Origin: UBA10364 sp905182675
GTDB taxonomy: Bacteria > Bacteroidota > Bacteroidia > Flavobacteriales > Schleiferiaceae
Assembly: GCA_963933975.1 (NCBI GenBank)
Contig: CAWVWE010000049.1
Coordinates: forward strand, 1-5,764
Length of the DNA stretch: 5,764 nt
Direction of reading: 5' to 3'
Part shown: piece after piece, positions 1-5,764 of the stretch
How the letters are laid out: each line of letters starts with the position of its first letter
Numbering within the stretch: the first letter of the stretch is position 1
Program-made: the position numbers and the translations under genes
Notes under the pieces: model-generated
Seen by the model: the letters and a program-made list of their open reading frames with translations, nothing else
What the model was told of the DNA's origin: nothing
Database searches by the model: none

Positions 1-684
1 CTATTTAAGGGCTGAAATTACACTTTCAATACCAGCCGCTTGGCGAGACTTTGGATAGTCATTTGCAATACGCTCGTATAATGAAACTGCTTTATTTGCT
101 TCGCCTTGAGCTTCAAGAGCTAGACCTGCTTTCCATAGAAAAAGAGGCGTAGTAAAGTTATTATCGGTGGCATTTGCCGCTTTTTTGTAGTAATCAGCGG
201 CATCGTCCATTTGTCCTAATTCAGCGAAAGCATCTCCAATAACACCTTTTGCCATTGCCGCAGTGGCAACGTCAGATGCGCTATATCCGTCTAGAACTTC
301 AATAGCATCTTGGAAAGATCCTTGAGAAAAATAAGCTAACCCAGCGTAATAATGGGCACTGTTGCCAGAAGGAGTACCACTGTATTCGTCCATGATATCT
401 AAAAATCCGGCATGATCACCGTTTCCATTTAATGCTAAAGCCATGGAATCTGTTTCGAACCATTTGATCGCTTTTGACATCTCTTTACCAGCCTCAGCGC
501 TGTTTGGAGCGACGACATATGTAGTGTAGGCAAACACTGCTAGAACGACAAGGACTATTGCGCCTATGGCAATACCTACTTGTTTAGCATTTTTTTCTAA
601 GAACTGTTCAGTCTTAGTTAAAGTTTGTTCTACGTTTTCAAATCCTAGGTTGTCTTGTTGAGCAGACGCTTTCTTCTTGGCCAT
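1..684 (-). CDS. Membrane-anchored tetratricopeptide repeat (TPR) protein, 227 aa
   Basis: This is a single-pass inner-membrane protein with a TPR-rich C-terminal part. A lysine-rich, charged N-terminus (about residues 1-35) is followed by one hydrophobic segment at about 36-58 (VGIAIGAIVLVVLAVFAYTT). The rest is helical and alanine-rich, with TPR-like units at about 109-131 (YYAGLAYFSQGSFQDAIEVL), 144-172 (IGDAFAELGQMDDAADYYKKA) and 181-212 (WKAGLALEAQGEANKAVSLY). The short basic N-terminus suggests that the TPR part lies outside the cytoplasm, as in YfgM-type proteins; this is inferred from topology only. The layout matches a family common in Flavobacteriia, where the gene lies divergently next to recF. 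No specific role is established that I can name; TPR folds usually mediate protein-protein contacts. The gene is complete, with an ATG at 684-682 and a TAG at 3-1. Its leader is A-rich without a Shine-Dalgarno sequence. A TATTTTTG box at 714-707 sits 22 bases before the ATG and is the likely promoter. Confidence 0.9.
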   Translation of the reverse strand: MAKKKASAQQDNLGFENVEQTLTKTEQFLEKNAKQVGIAIGAIVLVVLAVFAYTTYVVAPNSAEAGKEMSKAIKWFETDSMALALNGNGDHAGFLDIMDEYSGTPSGNSAHYYAGLAYFSQGSFQDAIEVLDGYSASDVATAAMAKGVIGDAFAELGQMDDAADYYKKAANATDNNFTTPLFLWKAGLALEAQGEANKAVSLYERIANDYPKSRQAAGIESVISALK

Positions 685-706
685 TGTGTAAATTTCTTCA
701 GTCCGC

Positions 707-726
707 CAAAAATAGTATAAATTTTG
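707..726. promoter_or_regulatory. Putative back-to-back -7 promoter boxes for the TPR gene and recF
   Basis: The 20-base stretch CAAAAATAGTATAAATTTTG lies in the gap between the two divergent genes. Read on the minus strand it contains TATTTTTG (714-707), an exact match to the Bacteroidota -7 consensus TANNTTTG, 22 bases before the TPR ATG. Read on the plus strand it contains TAAATTTTG (718-726), which is one T longer than the consensus and lies 26 bases before the recF ATG at 753. No TTG-type -33 element is visible at the usual spacing for either direction, so the call rests on the -7 boxes and their position. A similar 20-base element lies in the other divergent gap. Confidence 0.4.
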
Positions 727-752
727 ACTACTAGATGCCTATTTTCGTAGCT

Positions 753-1868
753 ATGGAAAACCTTATTATAGAACAGCTTGAATTAACGCACTTCAAGAAC
801 CATAGGTCCTCGCATTGGGAGTTCAATAGTAAAGTGAACATTATTTCAGGAAATAATGGTAATGGCAAGACAAATGTGCTTGATGCATTGCACTATTTGA
901 GCCTGACGAAGAGCTACCTGAACTCCTTAGACAGCCAAAACATAACCCATGGCGAGTCTATGGCTTTACTTAAGGCTAGACTGAATAGAAAAGGAAAAAG
1001 CCATTCTTTAGATTTAGGGCTAAAAAAAGGACAAAAGAAGAAAATTCGTATTGACGGAAAGGAGATCGACCGACTAGCAGATCATATCGGCTACCTTCCT
1101 GTGGTGATGATTAGTCCAATGGATCGAGACTTAATATTGGATGCGGCGGAGACGAGAAGGAGGTTGGTAGACGCGACCATTTCTCAGAATAACCGCCGGT
1201 ATCTGGATGCATTGATGACTTATAACAAGGCCCTCGCACAGCGTAATACCACATTAAAGTATTTCGCATCTAACAGAATCTTCGATCGTGATATGTTGTC
1301 TTTATATGACGAGCAATTAATCACTCAATCTGCATTGATTTATGCAGAGCGCAATGCTTTTGTAGAAGAATTGACTCCGATCTTACAAACGTATTACGAA
1401 GCGCTATCAGGGGGTAAAGAGCAGGTCAAAATAACCTACAAAACAGCACTGCACGAGGCAGATATGAGGACTCTGTTGGATCAAAAATTAGATAGAGATA
1501 AACTACTTCAATACACATCAACTGGTATACACCGTGATGATTTGGTCTTTCATCTTGGCGAACATCCTATCAAACGCGTGGGTTCTCAAGGACAACAAAA
1601 GAGTTTCTTAATTGCATTGAAATTAGCTCAATTTGAAGTGGGTAAACGCCATCTTGGAATGGCACCAATTCTATTGCTCGACGATATTTTCGATAAATTA
1701 GATGAAGGAAGAGTAGCGAATCTACTTACCTTAGTGAATACAGAGGATTTTGGTCAGATTTTCATCACTGACACCCATCCTCAGCGCATGCAAATTTTAA
1801 GCGAAACACTTAGTCTTCAACACACCACTTTTGAAATATTAGACAATGGCGAAATTCAGAGCCTCTAA
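753..1868 (+). CDS. recF: DNA replication and repair protein RecF, 371 aa
   Basis: RecF is an SMC/ABC-type ATPase that binds gapped DNA and, with RecO and RecR, helps load RecA for gap repair and replication restart. Numbering from the ATG at 753, the family features appear in order: LELTHFKNH near the N-terminus (residues 9-17), Walker A GNNGNGKTN (33-41), the ABC signature SQGQQKS (278-284), Walker B LLLDDIFDKLD with its D-loop (307-317), and the switch histidine in TDTHP (H342). The length of about 370 residues is normal. An in-frame ATG at 735 would add MPIFVA. I prefer 753 because RecF proteins usually begin a few residues before the L-x-L-x-x-F-K-N strand, and because the candidate promoter box ends at 726, leaving almost no leader for 735. 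The gene overlaps the downstream dciA-like gene by 23 bp, so the two are probably co-transcribed and translationally coupled. The family call is firm; the start is moderately sure. Confidence 0.96.
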   Translation: MENLIIEQLELTHFKNHRSSHWEFNSKVNIISGNNGNGKTNVLDALHYLSLTKSYLNSLDSQNITHGESMALLKARLNRKGKSHSLDLGLKKGQKKKIRIDGKEIDRLADHIGYLPVVMISPMDRDLILDAAETRRRLVDATISQNNRRYLDALMTYNKALAQRNTTLKYFASNRIFDRDMLSLYDEQLITQSALIYAERNAFVEELTPILQTYYEALSGGKEQVKITYKTALHEADMRTLLDQKLDRDKLLQYTSTGIHRDDLVFHLGEHPIKRVGSQGQQKSFLIALKLAQFEVGKRHLGMAPILLLDDIFDKLDEGRVANLLTLVNTEDFGQIFITDTHPQRMQILSETLSLQHTTFEILDNGEIQSL

Positions 1869-2145
1869 CGAGCAAAATATGGGAGACGCATTATCCATGT
1901 GGTTGGACCGCTATCGTTTGCGTAAGGGTACAGAAAACACGGAGGTGCTACAGGCTTGGGACCAAATTTTAGGACCCTCTGTAACTAGGCAGACAACAAA
2001 GAAAAAAGTACAAAATCGAGTTTTGGTTGTTCAGTTAGATAGTGCTGTAGTTCGAAAGGAACTTCTTATGGTGAAATCGAAAATCATTTCCTCAATCAAT
2101 GATCACGTGGGACGACAGGCTATTGACGATCTGCATATTTATTAA
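1846..2145 (+). CDS. DciA-like (DUF721) protein, 99 aa
   Basis: This small basic protein belongs to the DUF721/DciA family. DciA is the widespread loader or partner of the replicative helicase DnaB in bacteria that lack phage-derived DnaC or DnaI. Visible family features are the W-x-x-x-LGP segment (W38, LGP 42-44), a strand-rich middle (residues 54-65, KVQNRVLVVQLD), and the C-terminal pattern SAVVRKELLMVKSKIISSIN (66-85) followed by G89 and an I-x-x-L ending. At 99 residues it is a minimal version, the usual size in Bacteroidota; proteobacterial DciA proteins carry extra tails. The start at 1846 gives MAKF, resembling the MAK/MAKR openings of flavobacterial homologues. An internal ATG at 1879, 10 bases after the recF stop, is the alternative. 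The preferred start lies inside recF in a different frame, which suggests coupled translation. Its stop overlaps the trmD stop on the other strand. A role in helicase loading is inferred from the family; small Bacteroidota members are divergent. Confidence 0.88.
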   Translation: MAKFRASNEQNMGDALSMWLDRYRLRKGTENTEVLQAWDQILGPSVTRQTTKKKVQNRVLVVQLDSAVVRKELLMVKSKIISSINDHVGRQAIDDLHIY

Positions 2146-2828
2146 GAGTCAAATTCCTCAAGCAGGTCAGGACGTCTGTTTTTTGTCCGCTCATAGGCTT
2201 GCTCTTCACGCCAAAGCTCAATCGCTTTTAAATTCCCTGACAATAGAATCTCAGGTACTTTATGTCCTCTAAAATCTTCAGGTCTACTATATACAGGAGG
2301 TGCAAGCAGATTATCTTGAAAACTATCTGTTAGTGCAGAGGTCTCGTTGTTTAAAACGCCTGGAAGTAATCTTATGATGGAGTCTGCAATCACTGCGGCG
2401 GCAAGTTCCCCACCACTTAATACGAAATCACCTATGCTGTATTCGTGTGTAACCCAATGGTCTCGCACGCGCTGGTCTATACCTTTATAATGTCCACAAA
2501 TGATCATGAGGTTCCCCAGTAGACTTAAGGCGTTCGCATCACCTTGTTTGTACTGTTTGCCATCAGGGGTCATAAAAAGAATGCCATCATAAGTACGTTG
2601 ACTTTGCAGCTCTTCGATACACGCCACAAGTGGTTCACATTGCATGACCATTCCAGCTCCTCCACCATATTGATAATCATCAACTTGCTGGTGCTTGCCT
2701 ATGCCAAATTCTCGAAGATGATGCACATGAATTTCAGCAAGCCCCTTGTCCGCAGCGCGTTGTAGGATGCTATGCGAAAAAGGGCCTTCAAGAAGTTCTG
2801 GAAGTACAGTGATGATATCTATACGCAC
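2142..2828 (-). CDS. trmD: tRNA (guanine-N1)-methyltransferase TrmD, 228 aa, GTG start
   Basis: TrmD transfers a methyl group from S-adenosylmethionine to N1 of G37, next to the anticodon in tRNAs that have G36, and so prevents +1 frameshifting. It is a dimeric SPOUT enzyme with a trefoil-knotted SAM site. The sequence shows the opening MRIDIITVLPEL, the YGGGAGMVM loop (54-62), the knot segments CGHYKGIDQRV (111-121) and YSIGDFVLSGGELAA (130-144), then DSFQDNLL (168-175) with D172 at the place of the family's catalytic aspartate, YSRPEDFRG, and the RRPDLL C-terminal motif. The loop has Ala where Escherichia coli TrmD has Pro (GGGPGM); I do not expect this to affect function. The length is normal for the family. 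The start codon is GTG (2828-2826), chosen because MRIDIITVLPE is the family N-terminus. The upstream dioxygenase gene stops 3 bp before it in the same frame. The rplS gene that often follows trmD is absent; dciA converges here instead. Confidence 0.97.
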   Translation of the reverse strand: MRIDIITVLPELLEGPFSHSILQRAADKGLAEIHVHHLREFGIGKHQQVDDYQYGGGAGMVMQCEPLVACIEELQSQRTYDGILFMTPDGKQYKQGDANALSLLGNLMIICGHYKGIDQRVRDHWVTHEYSIGDFVLSGGELAAAVIADSIIRLLPGVLNNETSALTDSFQDNLLAPPVYSRPEDFRGHKVPEILLSGNLKAIELWREEQAYERTKNRRPDLLEEFDS

Positions 2829-2842
2829 AATCTATTTTTTTA
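2826..2842 (-). promoter_or_regulatory. Dioxygenase-trmD junction: A7 run, TAG, one codon, GTG start
   Basis: Read on the minus strand the junction is TTAAAAAAATAGATTGTG. The dioxygenase ends with Leu-Lys-Lys and a TAG stop; a single ATT codon separates that stop from the GTG of trmD, and all are in one reading frame. There is no GGAGG-like ribosome binding site; the A-rich run (2841-2835) is the only candidate initiation enhancer, in keeping with the A-rich leaders common in Bacteroidota. Translation of trmD is therefore probably coupled to termination of the upstream gene. This is an inference from spacing. Confidence 0.45.
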
Positions 2843-3773
2843 ATCCAATTTCTATCAATCGTTCTTCGAGATAGTCTCCTGCTGTAATGTTGTCAAATGC
2901 CTTTGGTCGCTCAGCTGTTACGCTAATAGGCAAGGTATTTAGCGGCATCTTGCCAACCGGATGAAGGAAAAAAGGAATGCTATAGCGTGAAGTACCCCAT
3001 TTCTCCCTGGGAGGGTTGACCACACGGTGGGTAGTAGATTTCAGCATACCGTTAGTGAGCCTTTGTAGCATGTCACCTACGTTAACGACTAGGGATCCAG
3101 GTATAGCCGTAATGCCGATCCATTCGCCCTTCTTGTTTAGTACTTCAAGCCCGTCAGCGCTGGCGCCCATTAATAGGGTTATGAGATTGATATCTTCATG
3201 TTGTCCTGCGCGCACGCTGTCTCCAGGATTTGTGGTAATAGGAGGATAATGAATCCCCCGGAGTATACTATTTCCTCCAGGTACCCAGTCTTGAAAGTAA
3301 TTTTCGTCTAATTCCAAGAAAATGGCAATTGCCTTGAGCATTTCGAGTCCGATAGCTTCTAATGCTTCATACGCTGCCTTAAAAGCTGGTGAAAATGTTG
3401 GTAGTTCAGGAACAGAAACATTATCATGGTATTCAGGACTATGATAAGCAGGAGTGGGTTGTCCGACTTGCCAGAATTCCTTCAAATCTGCTGCACTCAT
3501 TCCTTTAGCATGCTCCTTGCCAAAGCTTGTGTAACCCCTTTGACCGGCTAATCCGGCTATTTCATATTGTCTTTTCACTGTTGATTCTAACGAGAAAAAA
3601 GAAGCCAATTGAGCGTAGAGTAGGGACTGTGTTTGTTCATCAAAACCATGGTTTTTAATGGTTACAAAACCAATATCAGTATAGGCTTTACCTAATGCAG
3701 CTACAAATTCTTGACGGCTTTGATCTGATCCTGAAGACCATGCGCTAAAATCGAGGTTTGGAATTACAGACAT
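2832..3773 (-). CDS. 2-oxoglutarate/Fe(II)-dependent dioxygenase, isopenicillin N synthase-like, 313 aa
   Basis: This is a soluble non-heme iron oxygenase of the isopenicillin N synthase/plant-type 2OG dioxygenase superfamily. Counting from the ATG at 3773, the N-terminal DIOX_N-type region begins with MSVIPNLDF and includes GKAYTDIGFVTIKNHG (about residues 28-43). The 2OG-FeII_Oxy core follows: HED with H192 and D194, distal H249 in THRVVNPP, and the 2-oxoglutarate-binding R-x-S (R263, S265) in SRYSIPFF. The full 2-His-1-carboxylate set is present, so the enzyme should be active. Its substrate cannot be read from the sequence; relatives hydroxylate or cyclise varied small molecules. The frame extends upstream to an ATG at 3821, but MSVIPN resembles the usual family opening, and a TATTTTTG promoter-like box (3806-3799) lies inside that extension, so 3773 is preferred. 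The gene ends 3 bp before trmD, in the same frame, and probably shares its transcript. Confidence 0.9.
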   Translation of the reverse strand: MSVIPNLDFSAWSSGSDQSRQEFVAALGKAYTDIGFVTIKNHGFDEQTQSLLYAQLASFFSLESTVKRQYEIAGLAGQRGYTSFGKEHAKGMSAADLKEFWQVGQPTPAYHSPEYHDNVSVPELPTFSPAFKAAYEALEAIGLEMLKAIAIFLELDENYFQDWVPGGNSILRGIHYPPITTNPGDSVRAGQHEDINLITLLMGASADGLEVLNKKGEWIGITAIPGSLVVNVGDMLQRLTNGMLKSTTHRVVNPPREKWGTSRYSIPFFLHPVGKMPLNTLPISVTAERPKAFDNITAGDYLEERLIEIGLKK

Positions 3774-3798
3774 ATGAAGTTGAATATGATTAGTCTTA

Positions 3799-3818
3799 CA
3801 AAAATAGCTACCTTTTTG
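3799..3818. promoter_or_regulatory. Putative back-to-back promoter boxes for the dioxygenase-trmD unit and the E1 gene
   Basis: The stretch CAAAAATAGCTACCTTTTTG is almost a palindrome: CAAAAA and TTTTTG arms flank the perfect dyad TAGCTA, with an extra CC on one side. The minus strand reads TATTTTTG (3806-3799), an exact TANNTTTG -7 match placed 25 bases before the dioxygenase ATG at 3773. The plus strand reads TACCTTTTTG (3809-3818), two bases longer than the consensus and 38 bases before the E1 ATG, so the plus-strand assignment is weaker. No -33 TTG is seen at the usual distance on either strand. The first nine and last five bases are identical to those of the 707-726 element. Confidence 0.38.
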
Positions 3819-3856
3819 CACCTTTTAGGGACCTACCAAGAGAACAACAAGAAGTT

Positions 3857-5764
3857 ATGAACGAAATACACCGCGTAGCTCTATTAGAGCACTTTTTAAA
3901 AGCTCGCGCGATAGAAGATAAAATGCTCATTTACTTGCGACAGGGCAAGATTTCAAAATGGTTTTCCTCTTATGGACAAGAAGCCCTATCTGTGGCAGCA
4001 GCTATGTCGCTAGCAGATGATGAGTACATATGTACCATGCATAGAAACCTTGGTGTATTTATTGCTCGAGACGTTCCTTTAAGCCGCCTTTTTGCCCAAT
4101 TTCAGGGTAAATCACAAGGCTTTACGAAAGGCCGTGATCGGAGTTTTCATTTTGGTACTCAAGAACATCATATTGTAGGGATGATTTCTCATTTAGGCGC
4201 GCAACTGGGATTAGCCTGTGGCTTGGCCTTACGAGAAAAGCAACTAAAAACGGGTAAATGTGTTTTAGCATTTACTGGGGACGGAGCATCTTCTCAAGGA
4301 GATTTTCATGAAGCACTCAATGTAGCTGCAGTTTGGGACTTGCCAGTTGTTTTCGTTGTTGAGCGTAATTATTGGGGTCTTAGTACCCCGGAGCACCAGC
4401 AATTTGTATTCGACAGCTTTTTACAAAAAGGTCCTTCTTATGGCATGGAAGCCAGGTCATTTGACGCGAATGATCTGAAAGGTGCTGCAGATGAATTTTC
4501 TAGTGCTGCTGAATATGCCCGCAAAAATTCAAAACCTATAATTCTCGAGGCGTGTACTTTCCGGGTGCGCGGTCATGAGGAAGCTAGTGGCACGAAATAT
4601 TATCCTGACGGGATGATAGACGAGGCGATGAAAAAAGAGCCATTGGCTATCATTAAGGGAGAGTTAAAGGATTGGGGTATTACCGAAGTTGAATTGGCTG
4701 AAAAGATCAAGGGTTATAAAAAAGAAGTAGACGTAGCATTTCACGAGGCACTTGCTTTGCCAGACCTTACCTACAATAAGCAAGAGTCGTTGATAGATTT
4801 GTTTGCTAAAGTACCTAAGCTACCCGAAAACAACTTGAATTCCTCTAAGAGTGAACTAAGGCTTATTGATGCCATTCACGATGGCTTAAACGAAAGTATG
4901 AAGCTCTGGCCAGAACTCATATTAATGGGCCAAGACATCGCAGATTACGGAGGTGTTTTTAAAGCTACAGATGGTTTTTTGGCCAATTATGGTGCAGAGC
5001 GCGTGAGAAATACTCCTCTTTGTGAAAGTGCCATTGTAGGCACATCATTGGGTTTAAGTATCGGGGGTGGTAAATCCATGATGGAAATGCAATTTGCCGA
5101 TTTTGTGACCACTGGTTTTAATCAAATCGTAAACAACCTGGCAAAGCTTCACTGGCGCTGGGGACAAAATGTAGATGTCGTAATACGAATGCCCACAGGT
5201 GGTGGTGTTGCTGCGGGTCCATTTCATAGCCAAAGTACGGAGGCTTGGTTTACCCATGTCCCTGGGCTTAAAGTCGTTTACCCGGCTTATCCCGCCGAAG
5301 CGAAAGCACTTCTGATGTCAAGTCTTCATGACCCCAATCCCGTACTGTTTTTTGAGCATAAAGCTTTGTATAGAACACTAAAGGAACAGGTTCCATCTGG
5401 ACCGCAGTTTGAAGAACTGGGTAAGGCTAAAGTCATGCATAAAGCTGACGACATGACTATAGTTACCTATGGCATGGGCGTGCATTGGTCTTTAGAGACC
5501 ATCAAGGAGAACGATCTAGAATCATCCGTGGAAGTGATCAACTTACGCACGTTAATACCGTTAGATTTTGAGACCATTAAAAAAAGCGTTGCTAAGACGG
5601 GTAAAGTTCTGATTCTCCAAGAGGATATAGAGATAGGTGGTTTTGGCGAACACATTAGCGCTAGAATAAGCCAGGAGTGTTTTGAACTCTTAGATGCACC
5701 GGTACGACTTGTCGCTTCAGATGCCACTCCAGTGCCGTTCGCAAAAGAGTTAGAAGATGGTTTC
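3857..5764 (+). CDS. 2-oxoacid dehydrogenase E1, fused alpha and beta subunits (C-terminus cut by window edge)
   Basis: This is the thiamine-diphosphate-dependent E1 component of a 2-oxoacid dehydrogenase complex, most like branched-chain 2-oxoacid dehydrogenase. It decarboxylates the 2-oxoacid and passes the acyl group to the lipoyl arm of E2. The frame is open for 636 codons from the ATG at 3857 to the last base. Residues 1 to about 325 are the alpha part: SSYGQEALSVAAA (37-49), the ThDP/Mg motif GDGASSQGD (141-149) ending at N171 in ERNYWGLSTP, and the loop RVRGHEEASGTKYYP (236-250). A short linker leads to the beta part from about 331: GQDIADYGGVF (358-368), NTPLCESAIVG with the catalytic-type Glu390, EMQFADF (410-416), and the transketolase C-terminal domain from about 520. 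Fused members are usually roughly 650-700 residues, so only a few dozen residues should be missing. An upstream in-frame TAG at 3791-3793 and no earlier ATG, GTG or TTG in frame fix the start. A pyruvate-type substrate cannot be excluded. Confidence 0.94.
   Translation, partial: MNEIHRVALLEHFLKARAIEDKMLIYLRQGKISKWFSSYGQEALSVAAAMSLADDEYICTMHRNLGVFIARDVPLSRLFAQFQGKSQGFTKGRDRSFHFGTQEHHIVGMISHLGAQLGLACGLALREKQLKTGKCVLAFTGDGASSQGDFHEALNVAAVWDLPVVFVVERNYWGLSTPEHQQFVFDSFLQKGPSYGMEARSFDANDLKGAADEFSSAAEYARKNSKPIILEACTFRVRGHEEASGTKYYPDGMIDEAMKKEPLAIIKGELKDWGITEVELAEKIKGYKKEVDVAFHEALALPDLTYNKQESLIDLFAKVPKLPENNLNSSKSELRLIDAIHDGLNESMKLWPELILMGQDIADYGGVFKATDGFLANYGAERVRNTPLCESAIVGTSLGLSIGGGKSMMEMQFADFVTTGFNQIVNNLAKLHWRWGQNVDVVIRMPTGGGVAAGPFHSQSTEAWFTHVPGLKVVYPAYPAEAKALLMSSLHDPNPVLFFEHKALYRTLKEQVPSGPQFEELGKAKVMHKADDMTIVTYGMGVHWSLETIKENDLESSVEVINLRTLIPLDFETIKKSVAKTGKVLILQEDIEIGGFGEHISARISQECFELLDAPVRLVASDATPVPFAKELEDGF

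Noticed and set aside
735..752. Upstream recF start giving MPIFVA
   Set aside because: It would leave only 8 bases after the candidate -7 box and extends beyond the usual RecF N-terminus. It remains possible.
2544..2765. Plus-strand open frame of 73 codons
   Set aside because: It lies wholly inside trmD on the opposite strand, and its translation shows no family features. It is a shadow of the trmD codons.
2835..2841. A7 run (minus strand) as a programmed frameshift site joining the dioxygenase to TrmD
   Set aside because: The two genes are already in the same frame, so a -1 or +1 slip would leave the trmD frame rather than enter it. The run is more likely an A-rich translation-initiation leader or just Lys codons.
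3016..3249. Plus-strand open frame of 77 codons
   Set aside because: It is antisense within the well-supported dioxygenase, across its catalytic core, and has no recognisable motif.
3780..3782. TTG as a -33 element for the E1 promoter
   Set aside because: It lies 26 bases from the TACC of the -7-like box, longer than the usual spacing of about 19-21, so it was not called.
3774..3821. N-terminal 16-residue extension of the dioxygenase
   Set aside because: The frame is open, but the family opening fits MSVIPN at 3773 and the extension contains the likely promoter box.
5054..5257. Minus-strand open frame of 67 codons
   Set aside because: It is antisense to the E1 beta domain, which has strong family motifs on the plus strand here. 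There is no promoter or start context.
5467..5727. Minus-strand open frame of 86 codons
   Set aside because: It is antisense to the transketolase C-terminal domain of E1. Its serine-rich composition is what complementary codons of that domain would give.

Overview
The window looks like ordinary chromosomal DNA from a member of the Bacteroidota, most likely a marine flavobacterium or a Cryomorphaceae-like relative. Four things point there. The TPR membrane protein, recF and a short DciA/DUF721 gene sit in the order typical of Flavobacteriia. The 2-oxoacid dehydrogenase E1 alpha and beta parts are fused into one polypeptide, a common Bacteroidota arrangement. No start codon has a clear GGAGG-type Shine-Dalgarno sequence. 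Both divergent intergenic gaps carry TATTTTTG boxes that match the Bacteroidota -7 consensus TANNTTTG. By eye the base composition is uniform and AT-leaning, and no mobile elements, RNA genes, CRISPR arrays or long repeats are visible.

Layout from left to right: a single-pass membrane TPR protein (minus strand, 1-684); a 68-bp divergent gap; recF (plus, 753-1868); a dciA-like DUF721 gene overlapping the recF end by 23 bp (plus, 1846-2145); trmD (minus, 2142-2828), which converges on dciA with a 4-bp overlap; a 2-oxoglutarate/Fe(II) dioxygenase (minus, 2832-3773) lying 3 bp upstream of trmD in the same frame; an 83-bp divergent gap; and a fused E1 alpha/beta 2-oxoacid dehydrogenase (plus, 3857 to the window edge, so its C-terminus is cut off). 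No stretch over 300 bp lacks a gene.

The genes form four transcription units. recF and dciA are a replication/repair pair: recombination-mediator loading at gaps and replicative-helicase loading. The dioxygenase and trmD form a tightly packed pair whose functional link is not evident. The TPR protein and the E1 enzyme are the divergent partners of these two units. The E1 enzyme would work with E2 and E3 partners, encoded elsewhere, to decarboxylate branched-chain or similar 2-oxoacids.

I found no convincing undescribed system. The best leads are a shared 20-bp dyad-like element in both divergent gaps, which could be a bidirectional promoter, and the unusual dioxygenase-trmD junction.
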